Assembly: GCA_963772265.1 (NCBI GenBank) | Contig: CAVYWS010000007.1 | Span: 62,001 to 126,000, forward strand | Length of the DNA stretch: 64,000 bases | From: Mayfieldus sp963772265 | GTDB lineage: Bacteria; Actinomycetota; Thermoleophilia; Solirubrobacterales; 70-9 | Reading direction: 5' to 3' | Shown: piece by piece, positions 28,370-36,860 of the stretch | Layout of the letters: each line of letters starts with the position of its first letter | Numbering within the stretch: position 1 is the stretch's first letter | Program-made: the position numbers and the translations under genes | The notes under the pieces: generated by a model | Told to the model about the DNA's origin: nothing | Database searches by the model: none | What the model saw: the letters and a program-made list of their open reading frames with translations, nothing else

Positions 28370-29317
28370 CTACCTGCTCGGGTCCAGAAGCAGCTTGCCC
28401 TGGGTCTTGCGGCCGGCGATCTCCTCGTGCGCCTTGCGAACCTCGGACATCGGGTAGACCCCGCCGATCACCGCCCGCAGCTCGCCCGCCGCGACGGCGC
28501 CGAGCAGTTCCCCGATCCCCTGGCGCAGGACGTCGGGGCGGCGGAACAGGTGAACGAGCCAGAAGCCGATCACGGCGCGGCTGTTGCGCATCAGGTGCCC
28601 GGTCGGGACCTTGTTCTCCTCGCGTGAGGCGATCCCGAAGGCGACCAGGCGCCCGAACGGCGCCAGGGTCCGCAGCGTCGCCTCGAACGCGTCGCCGCCG
28701 CTCATCTCCAGCACCACGTCGACCATCTCGCCGTCGTTGGCGGCGATGATCTGCTCGCCGAGGTCGTCGGCACGCGAGTCAACCGCGGCGTCGGCGCCGA
28801 GCTCGAGGGCGAGCGCCCGCTTCTCCTCGCTCGAGGCGAGGGCGATCACCCGGCCGCCAAGCCGCTTCGCCAGCTGCACCGCGATGCTGCCGGTGCCGCC
28901 GCCGGCGGCCTCGACCACGACGGTCTCGCCTGACTCGAGGTGGGCCGAGACGTTGAGCAGGCTCCAGGCCGTGAGGCCCTGCAGCAGCAGCGCCGCCGCC
29001 TGGTCGTCGTCGACGCCGTCGGGGACCGGCACCAGCGCCGCCTCGGGCACGGCGACCTGCTCGGCGTAGCCGCCGTTCATCAGCAGCGCCGCGACGCGGC
29101 GCCCGTCCGGCGTCGTGCCGCTGACCTCGCCGCCGGGGACCATCGGCAGCTCCTGCTCGGCCAGATAGTCATTGCGGGTGACGTGGGTGTCGGCGAAGTT
29201 GATCCCGGCCCGCGCGACCTGGACCAACACCTCGCCCTCGCCGGGCTCGGGGTCGGGCAGTTCGGTGTGCTCGAGCACCTCCGGCCCACCGAACTCCTTG
29301 ATCTGAATAGCCTTCAC
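28370..29317 (-). CDS. NADPH:quinone oxidoreductase-like MDR protein
   Basis: 315 residues from a GTG. GroES-like N-terminus (MKAIQIKEFGGPEVLEHTEL) and a Rossmann domain with VEAAGGGTGSIAVQLAKRLG (about 135-155). The zinc ligands of alcohol dehydrogenases are absent, typical of zeta-crystallin-like quinone reductases. It probably reduces quinones or enones with NADPH. Ten bases upstream of the helicase gene, so the two may be co-transcribed. Confidence 0.87.
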   Translation of the reverse strand: MKAIQIKEFGGPEVLEHTELPDPEPGEGEVLVQVARAGINFADTHVTRNDYLAEQELPMVPGGEVSGTTPDGRRVAALLMNGGYAEQVAVPEAALVPVPDGVDDDQAAALLLQGLTAWSLLNVSAHLESGETVVVEAAGGGTGSIAVQLAKRLGGRVIALASSEEKRALALELGADAAVDSRADDLGEQIIAANDGEMVDVVLEMSGGDAFEATLRTLAPFGRLVAFGIASREENKVPTGHLMRNSRAVIGFWLVHLFRRPDVLRQGIGELLGAVAAGELRAVIGGVYPMSEVRKAHEEIAGRKTQGKLLLDPSR

Positions 29318-29347
29318 GACCGGCAGTCTCCCGCAACCGATGCCCTC

Positions 29348-30265
29348 ATGTCACTGACAGTCGTTGGGTCGATCGCATTCGACTCGGTGCGAACCCCGTT
29401 CGGGGAGCGCGAGCGCATGCTGGGCGGCTCCGCCGTCCATTTCGCCCTCGCCGCCAGCTACTTCACCGAGGTCCATGTCGTCGGCCCGGTCGGGGACGAC
29501 TTCGGCCCCGACGAGTTCGGGGTGCTGGAGGCCCACGACGTTCAGACCGGCGACATCGAGCGGGTGCACGGAGGCGAGACCTTCTTCTGGCGCGGCCACT
29601 ACGACTACGACCTCAACGTCGCCCACACCGACGACACCCAGCTCAACGTCTTCGGCGAGTTCGAGCCGAAGCTGTCGGAGGCATCGCGCGCGGCCGAGAT
29701 CCTCTTCCTCGCCAACATCCAGCCCGACCTGCAGCGCCAGGTCCGGGCCCAGAGCAAGGCGCGGTACGCCGCCCTGGACTCGATGAACATGTGGATCGAG
29801 ACCGCGCGCGACTCGCTGTTCGCGGCGATCGAGGAGGTCGACTGCGTGCTCATCAACGATGCCGAGATCCGCGAGCTGACCCAGGAGCCCAACCTTGCGC
29901 GGGCGGCGCGGGAGGTGATGAAGAGAGGACCTGGGGCGGTCGTCGCCAAACAGGGCGAATACGGCGCCGCCCTGTTCACCGAGACCGGGTTCTTCGCCCT
30001 TCCGGGCTATCCGCTCGAGGACGTCCGCGACCCGACCGGCGCGGGCGACAGCTTCGCGGGTGGGTTCCTCGGCTACCTCGACAGCCACGACGGCGAGCTC
30101 ACCGATGCGAGCCTGCGCCAGGCGATGGGCTACGGCACGGTCCTCGCCTCGTACAACGTCGAGGCATTCGGAACCGAACGGGTCGCCGCCCTGGATCGCG
30201 CCGAGATCGACGAGCGGCTCGCAGCGCTGCGCTCGATGACCCACTTCGAACCGCTGCCGGCCTGA
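29348..30265 (+). CDS. PfkB-family carbohydrate/nucleoside kinase
   Basis: 305 residues. Ribokinase fold: LTVVGSIAFDSV at the start, MLGGSAVHFALAASYF (di-Gly substrate lid, about 22-37) and the ATP/anion-hole motif DPTGAGDSFAGGFLGYL (about 222-238) with the catalytic Asp. The substrate may be a sugar or adenosine-like nucleoside. Divergent from the quinone reductase. Confidence 0.87.
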   Translation: MSLTVVGSIAFDSVRTPFGERERMLGGSAVHFALAASYFTEVHVVGPVGDDFGPDEFGVLEAHDVQTGDIERVHGGETFFWRGHYDYDLNVAHTDDTQLNVFGEFEPKLSEASRAAEILFLANIQPDLQRQVRAQSKARYAALDSMNMWIETARDSLFAAIEEVDCVLINDAEIRELTQEPNLARAAREVMKRGPGAVVAKQGEYGAALFTETGFFALPGYPLEDVRDPTGAGDSFAGGFLGYLDSHDGELTDASLRQAMGYGTVLASYNVEAFGTERVAALDRAEIDERLAALRSMTHFEPLPA

Positions 30266-30286
30266 CTGCGGCCCCCGCCGCAAATA

Positions 30287-31045
30287 TCAGAGGCGCACGG
30301 CGAGCAGCCCGACTGCGAGCAGCGGCATTGCCAAGGAAAGGGCCCGCAGCGCCCCGTCGAGCGGCGCCGCGAAGCTCGCGGGCGTGAGCTCGCGGACGCC
30401 GCCGTCGAGCAGACGCTGCTCGCCCTCGAGCGAGGCGGTCCGACGCCGCAGCTCGCGAACCGGGGTCGAAAGGCGGCGCTGCGCGATCGTCACCCAAAAG
30501 CAGCCGAGCCCAACCGCAGCGCCAGCGAGCGCCTGGCCGAAGCTGTGCACACCGAGCGCGTTTGACCACCAGCCGGTGAGGGCCGGGAATGCGCCCCAGG
30601 CCGCCGCCATCCAGAATTCCGTGTGAAATCGGCCGCCGAAGAGCTCCAGGCTGTAGGCGAGGACAAGGAAGCCTCCCGCGATCACGAACGGGACCAGGGT
30701 CGCAGAGACGACGAATGCGCCGGCGACGCCGATCCCCAGCGCCAGACCGAGGCCGCCAACCGCGAGCCCGATCAGGGTGCGATCGCCGAGCTTCGTTCCG
30801 AGCGGGCGCCCATGCAGCTCATCTAGCGCGTGCGCGGCGACACCGACAGCGAGAAAGAAGGCGCCGAGCGCCGCCAGAACACGATCGGCGTGCGGGTGCG
30901 GCGCCGCGGCGGCGCCGATCGCGACGTAGCTCAGATGCCAAAGCGTGTAGGGCGGATGCAGGACCGTGACGAGGTCGCGCCAGCCGCCGGGACGCAGCGC
31001 ATAGAAGGCGGGACCCTGCAGCGAGTCGTCGCGCCGTCCGCTCAG
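30287..31045 (-). CDS. Polytopic membrane protein with apparent CTG start
   Basis: 252 residues with about six to eight transmembrane helices. The frame is coding well before the first ATG: LRPGGWRDLVTVLHPPYTLW, then LSYVAIGAAAAP and LAALGAFFLAVGVAAHALDE. No ATG, GTG or TTG precedes this part, because an in-frame TGA lies just upstream. A CTG at 31045 overlaps the UbiE-like stop as CTGA, the same geometry as the ATGA and GTGA couplings nearby. Either CTG is the start or a base is wrong. LHPPYTLWHLSYV resembles membrane proteins of unknown role next to prenyl-lipid genes. Confidence 0.6.
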   Translation of the reverse strand: MSGRRDDSLQGPAFYALRPGGWRDLVTVLHPPYTLWHLSYVAIGAAAAPHPHADRVLAALGAFFLAVGVAAHALDELHGRPLGTKLGDRTLIGLAVGGLGLALGIGVAGAFVVSATLVPFVIAGGFLVLAYSLELFGGRFHTEFWMAAAWGAFPALTGWWSNALGVHSFGQALAGAAVGLGCFWVTIAQRRLSTPVRELRRRTASLEGEQRLLDGGVRELTPASFAAPLDGALRALSLAMPLLAVGLLAVRL

Positions 31046-31767
31046 CCGTCTTCACGGGTTCCCGCGATCACGACGCCACCGCCGAGGCTCATGCGCCGAA
31101 CCTGAAGCTCGCCGATTCCCGCCGATCGCCAGAAATCCAGCTGGCGCTCGAGCGGAAGCCTCGCGTAGAACCCCTCGATGCTGGGCCCGAGGAAGCGGCC
31201 GACCCGGTACCAGGAGCGCCCCGCGAGCCGGCCGAGAGCCGGGAGCCCGACCCGCGTATAGAGACGCCAAGCCCAGAGCCAGGGCCGCGGGGGAACGGCG
31301 AACTCCAGACTTGCGACCCGGCCGCCCGGTCGGACGACGCGCGCCAGCTCGCGCATCGTCGACGCCGGGTCGTCCACGTAGCGCAGCAGATAGGTGAAAG
31401 TGAGGTGGTCGAACTCGGCATCGGCGAAGGGGAGTTGCTCCGCCTCACCTTCGACCAGCTCGATCCGTTCCCCCAGTTCCAGGGCGGCCAACTTCGCCCG
31501 CGCCCGCTCAAGCATCTCCTCGCTCTGATCGAGGCCGACCACGGCGCAGCCATAGCGGCGCACCAGCTCCTCGGCGACCATCCCGGTGCCGGTCGCGACG
31601 TCGAGGACGCGGTCCTGCGGCGAAGCCCCCACGCTTGCGACCATCGCACGGCGCCAGCGCGGGTCCTGCCAGAAGCTCAGCGCCGCTCCCATCTCGTCAT
31701 AACGGCGCGGCAGCTCCGCGAACAGCTGTAGCGCCTCGCGCTTGCGCTGCGATCGCTCGCCACTCAT
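31042..31767 (-). CDS. UbiE/MenG-like SAM-dependent methyltransferase
   Basis: 241 residues. Class I methyltransferase motifs: VLDVATGTGMVAEELV (SAM loop), VVGLDQSEEMLERA, and AEQLPFADAEFDHLTFTYLLRY (UbiE-type motif). ELARVVRPGGRVASLEF is the usual post-motif. The family methylates demethylmenaquinone or related lipids, but this protein is diverged in its C-terminus, so a different acceptor is possible. Divergent from citrate synthase; its stop overlaps the next membrane-protein gene. Confidence 0.78.
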   Translation of the reverse strand: MSGERSQRKREALQLFAELPRRYDEMGAALSFWQDPRWRRAMVASVGASPQDRVLDVATGTGMVAEELVRRYGCAVVGLDQSEEMLERARAKLAALELGERIELVEGEAEQLPFADAEFDHLTFTYLLRYVDDPASTMRELARVVRPGGRVASLEFAVPPRPWLWAWRLYTRVGLPALGRLAGRSWYRVGRFLGPSIEGFYARLPLERQLDFWRSAGIGELQVRRMSLGGGVVIAGTREDG

Positions 31768-31845
31768 CGCAGCAGATTCTCCCGCCCCGGAGCCGCAAGC
31801 TGCGAGAATTTCTCTTTGCACGGCAAACGAGGTCTAGGAGAGGCG

Positions 31846-33243
31846 ATGGCGACTGAGCAGCAGACCAAGGACGTATCGACCGACGGCGCCCGCGCAAAGG
31901 GCGACTCGCTCGCCGTCACCGACAACCGAACCGGCAAGACCTACGAGCTCGAGGTCACCGACGGCACGATCCGGGCGATGGACCTGCGCCAGATCAAGGT
32001 CTCAGACGACGACTTCGGGCTGATGTCCTACGACCCGGCGTTCACCAACACAGCCTCGTGCCGCTCCGCGATCACCTACATAGACGGCGAGGCGGGAATC
32101 CTCCAGCACCGCGGCATCCCAATCGAGCAGCTCTGCGAGAAGTCGAGCTATCTCGAGGTGGCCTACCTGCTGGTCTTCGGCGAGCTGCCAACCGAGCCGC
32201 AGCTCGAGCGCTGGGTATTCGACGTCACCCACCACACCTTCGTCCACGAGGACATCAAGAACCTCTTCGAGACCTTCCGCTACGACGCCCACCCGATGGG
32301 GATGCTGCTCTCCGGGGTCGGGGCGCTCTCGACCTTCTATCCCGACGCCAAGCAGATCGACGATCCCGAGGAGCGCTACATGGCGGCGATCCGGCTGATC
32401 GCCAAGGTGCCGACCCTGGCCGCGTTCGCCTACCGCCACAACATGGGCCTGCCTTACGCCTACCCGGACAACGACCTCGACTACGCCGGCAACTTCCTCT
32501 CGATGCTGTTCAAGAAGACCGAAGTCAAGTACGAGCCCGACGAGCGGCTGGCGAAGGCGCTCGACGTCTTGTTCATCCTCCATGCCGACCACGAGCAGAA
32601 CTGCTCGACCAACGCGGTGCGCAGCGTCGGCTCCTCCGACGTCGACCCCTACTCCGCGGTCGCCGCCGGCGTCGCCGCCCTCTATGGGCCGCTGCACGGC
32701 GGCGCCAACGAGGCGGTGCTGCGGATGCTGCGCCGGATCGAGAGCGTCGAGAACATCCCCGACTTCCTGCAGCGGGTCAAGGACCGCGACGAGAAGCTGA
32801 TGGGCTTCGGCCACCGGGTCTACAAGAACTACGACCCCCGCGCCCGGATCATCCAGCAGCACATGGACGACGTCTTCGCCGCGACCGAGTACAACCCGCT
32901 GATCGAGATCGCCCAGGAGCTTGAGAAGCACGCCCTCGACGACGACTACTTCACCGAGCGCAAGCTCTATCCCAACGTCGACTACTACTCGGGGATCATC
33001 TACGAGGCGCTGCAGATCCCGACCGACATGTTCACGGTGATCTTCGCGATCCCCCGCACCTCGGGCTGGGTCTCGCAGTGGATGGAGATGAACGACGACC
33101 CGGAGAAGAAGATCGCCCGTCCGCGGCAGATCTACACCGGGGAGCGCGACAGCGACTACGTCCAGATCTCCGAGCGCGAGGGGCCGGAGAAGATCACCGG
33201 CCCGCCGGCGCGGCGCCCGAAGCGCCCCCGCCGCGGCGCCTGA
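31846..33243 (+). CDS. gltA: Citrate synthase
   Basis: 465 residues; ATG 31846 follows AGGAG by five bases. Catalytic histidines and Asp are visible: HADHEQNCSTNAVR (about 245), GPLHGGANEAVL (about 284), MGFGHRVYKNYDPRA (about 322) and IFAIPRTSGWVSQW (about 395) with the Asp region before it. It condenses oxaloacetate and acetyl-CoA in the TCA cycle. Aconitase and a KGD-type dehydrogenase are also in this window. Confidence 0.95.
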   Translation: MATEQQTKDVSTDGARAKGDSLAVTDNRTGKTYELEVTDGTIRAMDLRQIKVSDDDFGLMSYDPAFTNTASCRSAITYIDGEAGILQHRGIPIEQLCEKSSYLEVAYLLVFGELPTEPQLERWVFDVTHHTFVHEDIKNLFETFRYDAHPMGMLLSGVGALSTFYPDAKQIDDPEERYMAAIRLIAKVPTLAAFAYRHNMGLPYAYPDNDLDYAGNFLSMLFKKTEVKYEPDERLAKALDVLFILHADHEQNCSTNAVRSVGSSDVDPYSAVAAGVAALYGPLHGGANEAVLRMLRRIESVENIPDFLQRVKDRDEKLMGFGHRVYKNYDPRARIIQQHMDDVFAATEYNPLIEIAQELEKHALDDDYFTERKLYPNVDYYSGIIYEALQIPTDMFTVIFAIPRTSGWVSQWMEMNDDPEKKIARPRQIYTGERDSDYVQISEREGPEKITGPPARRPKRPRRGA

Positions 33244-33281
33244 GCCGCCCCGCCCGCTCGCGCCGCGTTTACCCTCCGGGC

Positions 33282-33632
33282 GTGTCCGCCTGGAAGTTGA
33301 CGGTCCGCCATGGATCCGACGTGGCGAAGGAGGGGTTCGAGAACCTCGACGAGGCGTTGTCGGAGATGAGCCGCCGCGCCGAGGCGGTCCTGTCCGAGGG
33401 CAATCTCGAGGGCGTCTCGGCGCTGCGCGAATTCGAGCCCGCCCAGCAGGTCCATGCCCGACTCGAGATCTCCGGCAAGGGGCTTCTGCGGCCCCAGACC
33501 GCCGGCGTCGACGTCCTCGGAGACGGCTCGATGATCGCCTTCCGGGGCGGGATCAGGAGGGTCCCGATCGAGCCTGGAGCCGATCAAAGCGTTTTCGACG
33601 CGGTGCGCGGAGCGCTGGGCGCGGGCCTGTGA
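33282..33632 (+). CDS. Conserved-looking hypothetical protein
   Basis: 116 residues from GTG 33282, which is 6 bases behind TACCCT (33270-33275), hence probably leaderless. The sequence is soluble, starting VSAWKLTVRHGSDVAKEGFE, with VHARLEISGKGLLRPQTAGVD in the middle, of which no domain is recognised. Its stop overlaps the next start as GTGA. Confidence 0.65.
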   Translation: MSAWKLTVRHGSDVAKEGFENLDEALSEMSRRAEAVLSEGNLEGVSALREFEPAQQVHARLEISGKGLLRPQTAGVDVLGDGSMIAFRGGIRRVPIEPGADQSVFDAVRGALGAGL

Positions 33633-33955
33633 ACGAGCCGGGCGAGGAATTCCAGGTCCCCGAGGGCAGCGTCGCGGTGGGCCGTCGGGTGAGGCTTCCG
33701 CGCGGAGCGGAACCGCCGTTCACGGTCTTCATCAACGGAATCGAGCAGACCGAGGGCCGGGACTACAGGGTCGCGGCCGGCGAGATCGTCTTCGGGCGGC
33801 CGATCCTCAAGGAGAAGAAGCTGAGCGGGATCCGCTGGCTCTCGATGCTGGCCGGGATCGCCGGCACCTACCGCAAGCACGAGACCGTCGACATTCAGTT
33901 CACCCGCGCCGGCAAGGTCGAGCTGGCGTCGGACCTGCCGATCGAGCCCGACTAG
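33629..33955 (+). CDS. Hypothetical protein, coupled to the previous gene
   Basis: 108 residues from a GTG overlapping the previous stop (GTGA). Beta-rich: FTVFINGIEQTEGRDYRV, EIVFGRPILKEKK, then an amphipathic segment IRWLSMLAGIAGTYRKHETV and IQFTRAGKVELAS. The middle part looks like the phage-tail or carbohydrate-module type of strand pattern, but nothing specific. The two small proteins probably interact. Confidence 0.6.
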   Translation: MNEPGEEFQVPEGSVAVGRRVRLPRGAEPPFTVFINGIEQTEGRDYRVAAGEIVFGRPILKEKKLSGIRWLSMLAGIAGTYRKHETVDIQFTRAGKVELASDLPIEPD

Positions 33956-34929
33956 TTGAAGACGTAGAGCAGCAGGAAGGCGGTGATCGCGAAGCTGGCG
34001 CCGGCGGCGATGATGCCCTTGTCCTCGCTCACGATCGAGGCCGTGGAGCGATCGTCGGAGCGGTCGTAGATCAGGTAGAGGTAGCGGAACAGCCCGTAGA
34101 CGACCGGCGGGATCGTCCACATCATCTCGTTGCCGATCTGCGGTGAGTTGACGGTGTAGATCGAATAGGTCAGCACCGTCCCGGCGGTGACCATCGCCAC
34201 CATCTGGTCGAGGAAGGGGAGCGAGTAGTGCTCCAGCACAGGGCGGCTCTCGGTCCCCTGATGAAGCTCGGACACCGCTTCCTGGCGGCGCTTGGTGAAG
34301 CCGAGGAAGCAGGCCAGCATCCCGGTGCAGAGGATCAGCCACTCAGAAGCGTGGGCGTCGACCGCCTGGGCGCCGGCCGCGACACGGAGGATGAAGAGGC
34401 CGGCGATCGTCATCACGTCGACGATCACGATCTGCTTCAGCCCGAAGCTGTAGGCGAGCTGGGCGGCCCCATAGCCGGCGACCATCAGCCCGACCTTCCA
34501 GTTGACGGCGGCGAAGGCGAGCGCCAGGGCCCCGACCGTCAGCGCGATCGCCATCGCGGTCGCGGTTCTGACCGAGAGCTGCCCTGCGGCGATCGGCCGG
34601 TTCTGCTTGCTCGGGTGTGCGCGGTCGAACTCGACGTCGTTGATGTCGTTGATCAGATATCCGGCGCTGGAGATCGCGCAGAACGCGATGAAGGTCAGCA
34701 CCGCGGTCGCGACCGCGCCGGTGTCTCCGAACTTGTGGCCGAACAGAAGCCCGGCGAAGACGAGGATGTTCTTGATCCACTCCTTGGGGCGGATCGAGAC
34801 CAGGGCAGCCTGCATGGTCGAGCGTCCCGGCAATGCCGGACTCGCTTCCTCGGCGCCTATCTTGCGGGTCTCGGCGGCCTGGTCCTCGGGCTGCCCGACC
34901 GCGGGATGTTCGTCGGTGATCGTCTCCAT
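33952..34929 (-). CDS. UbiA-family prenyltransferase, decaprenyl-phosphate phosphoribosyltransferase-like
   Basis: 325 residues with about eight to nine membrane helices. The first aspartate motif LINDINDVEFDRAHPSKQNR (about 95-114) with NRPIAAG matches the DPPR synthase subgroup (mycobacterial Rv3806c) rather than quinone prenyltransferases; the second acidic region is YDRSDDRST. DPPR synthase transfers 5-phosphoribose to decaprenyl phosphate on the way to arabinan. No arabinogalactan genes are in the window, so the lipid-sugar role is family knowledge only. Confidence 0.82.
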   Translation of the reverse strand: METITDEHPAVGQPEDQAAETRKIGAEEASPALPGRSTMQAALVSIRPKEWIKNILVFAGLLFGHKFGDTGAVATAVLTFIAFCAISSAGYLINDINDVEFDRAHPSKQNRPIAAGQLSVRTATAMAIALTVGALALAFAAVNWKVGLMVAGYGAAQLAYSFGLKQIVIVDVMTIAGLFILRVAAGAQAVDAHASEWLILCTGMLACFLGFTKRRQEAVSELHQGTESRPVLEHYSLPFLDQMVAMVTAGTVLTYSIYTVNSPQIGNEMMWTIPPVVYGLFRYLYLIYDRSDDRSTASIVSEDKGIIAAGASFAITAFLLLYVFN

Positions 34930-35058
34930 ACGCTCTCGCCCGGCCGGGACCGAAGCCCCGGCACGGGGTCCGAAAGGGTAGCGCCGCACAGCACTTTCAC
35001 CCCACCAGCCTCTCGCTTCGCAATCGCGGCTGCGCCGCTCTGCTCAGCGTCGAACCCT

Positions 35059-36721
35059 TTAGCGGGCGGGGTCGATCAGCACACCGGGATTGAGGATGGC
35101 GGCGGGGTCGACGGCGTGCTTGGCGGCGCGCAGCGCCTCGCCGAAGGGCTCGGGGCGCTGGCGGTCGTACCAGGGCCGGTGGTCGCGCCCGACTGCGTGG
35201 TGGTGGGTGATCGTCCCACCCGCCTCGATCACCGCCTCCGACGCCGCGGCCTTGATCTCGTCCCACTGCTCGACCTCTCCCCCGCGCACCGCCGGCGCCA
35301 GCACGGTGTAGTAGGGAGCCGGGCCGTCGGGATAGACGTGGGTGAAGCGGCAGCTGATCCGCGGCGATCCCTCCCCGTCCGAGGCGGCGCCGCAGACCTC
35401 GGCGACCTTTGCCCGGGCGGCCTCCATCACCGCGGCGTTGAAGTCGGCGAACCGGTCCCAGGTGATCGCGGTCTCGAAGGTGTCGGAGAGGACACCGCAG
35501 GCGACGAAGGTGTCCCTGAGATAGGGAGCCGCGAGAAAGGCGGACCGCCAGGAGGAGACGGCGTCACCGGAACCTTCGGGGTTCGTTGCTCGTTGCTCGT
35601 TGCTCGTCGCTCGGGATTGGGTTCGGAGCTCACCGGGCTCTCCGCCCTGGCTGCGGGCAATCTCAACGGCCAGCTCCATCGGGTGGTCGACCGGGTGGTG
35701 GGCGGACTCGAAGCCGAGGACCAGAAGCGCCCTGCCGGGGCCGGGGGAGGCGCCGGTCGTCTCCGCCTCCAGGGCGTCGAGCAGGCGGCAGTTGGAAGGA
35801 TGCAGCCCGGCCTGGGAGATCTCCCGCACCGCCTCCGCCGCGGCTGAGAAGTCGTCGAAGCCGACCCCGCACGACGCCTTGAACTCCGGCCGATCCTGCA
35901 GACGCACCCAGGCCTCGGTGATCACACCGAGGATTCCCTCCGAGCCGAGCAGGGCGCGGTCCGGGGACGGCCCCGCTCCCGAGCCGGGCAGCCGCCGGCT
36001 CTCCCAGACCCCGCGCGGGGTGAGGGCCCGCACCGACTCGACCAGGTCGTCGATGTGGGTGTAGAGGGTCGCGAAGTGCCCCCCGGCGCGGGTGGCGATC
36101 CAGCCCCCCAGGGTCGAGAACTCAAACGATTGCGGGAAATGGCGCAGGGTGAGGCCGTGCTCGCGCAGCTGCTGCTCGAGCCACGGGCCGGCGGAGCCGG
36201 CCTGGATCCGCGCCGCCCGCGACGCCCGGTCGATCTCCAGCACCCGGTCGAACCGGCCGAGGTCGATCGAGACGGCGCCCGCATAGCCCTCGCCGATTCG
36301 GGCCTCGACTCCGCCGACGACGCTGGTGCCGCCGCCGTAGGGGATCGCCGCCGCACCCTTCTGCTCGCAGAACTCGAGCACCGCCTCGAGCTCCGGCTCG
36401 TCGCGGGGGCGGGCGACCAGGTCGGGGGGGTTGGGGAACTCCCCCCGCATCCCTCGCACGACGTCGCGGTAGGCCTTGCCGAGGGCGTGGCTGAGACGAT
36501 CGTGGCGCTCGTCGCTGAACAGCTCGGCCGGCGAGTCGGGCGCCTGCAGGCGCGACGGCGCCAGCTCGACCTCCTCGAGCGGAACCGGGTCGCGGACCTC
36601 GCCGCCGAAGCCGAGCCGCTCGCGGATCCCGCGCGCAGCCTCCTCCAGCTCGGCACGCAACGGCTGCTGGTCCTCGAACCCCCACCCCCAATGCTTGCGG
36701 CGGCGACTCGGTTACTTCCAT
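35059..36721 (-). CDS. FAD-dependent alkyl-dihydroxyacetone-phosphate synthase-like oxidase, frameshifted N-terminus
   Basis: About 553 residues. The N-terminus KHWGWGFEDQQPLRAELEE is typical of this family but lies one frame away from ATG 36721, so one extra base sits near 36695. The FAD domain has PYGGGTSVVGGVEA (about 140-155) and SFEFSTLGGWIATRAGGH; the C-terminal catalytic motif THHHAVGRDHRPWY matches the HHH and Arg/Tyr site of AGPS enzymes. AGPS swaps the acyl chain of acyl-DHAP for a fatty alcohol, forming the ether bond. The gene directly follows a fatty acyl-CoA reductase. A 7-base tandem repeat is inserted in frame (linker ATSNEQRATN). Confidence 0.8.
35584..35611. repeat. Four 7-base tandem units in the AGPS-like gene
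   Basis: Three CGTTGCT units and one CGTCGCT follow each other. They fall inside the open reading frame, in a stretch that homologous enzymes would have as a surface linker. A gain or loss of one unit would shift the frame. Confidence 0.75.
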
Positions 36722-36736
36722 GGCGCCGAAGCCTCA

Positions 36737-36860
36737 CCAGGGCGCGAAAACCAAGCCTGCCGAGGACGCAGACCGATTGGCGAAGGGAGTGCACTGACAC
36801 CGTGCATGACCGAGTCAATCGGTCGAGGACAAAGGCAGGCGACGGTTTGCAGCGTCCTGG
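36737..36860. repeat. 124-base nested palindrome between reductase and AGPS-like genes
   Basis: Arms pair in order: CCAGG 36737-36741 with 36856-36860; AAACC 36748-36752 with GGTTT 36844-36848; GCCTGCC 36755-36761 with GGCAGGC 36834-36840; GACCGATTG 36771-36779 with CAATCGGTC 36816-36824; TGCAC 36790-36794 with GTGCA 36802-36806, loop 7. GAGGAC appears opposite itself in one internal loop. The element ends exactly at the reductase stop codon (36861-36863) and nearly reaches the AGPS start. Confidence 0.75.

Noticed and set aside
35581..35626. Heptamer repeats as a CRISPR remnant
   Set aside because: Units are 7 bases, contiguous and without spacers.
36737..36860. The palindrome as a plain intrinsic terminator of the reductase gene
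   Set aside because: It is four times longer than needed, has no U-tract on the minus strand, and the stem begins at the stop codon itself; a more complex role is more likely.
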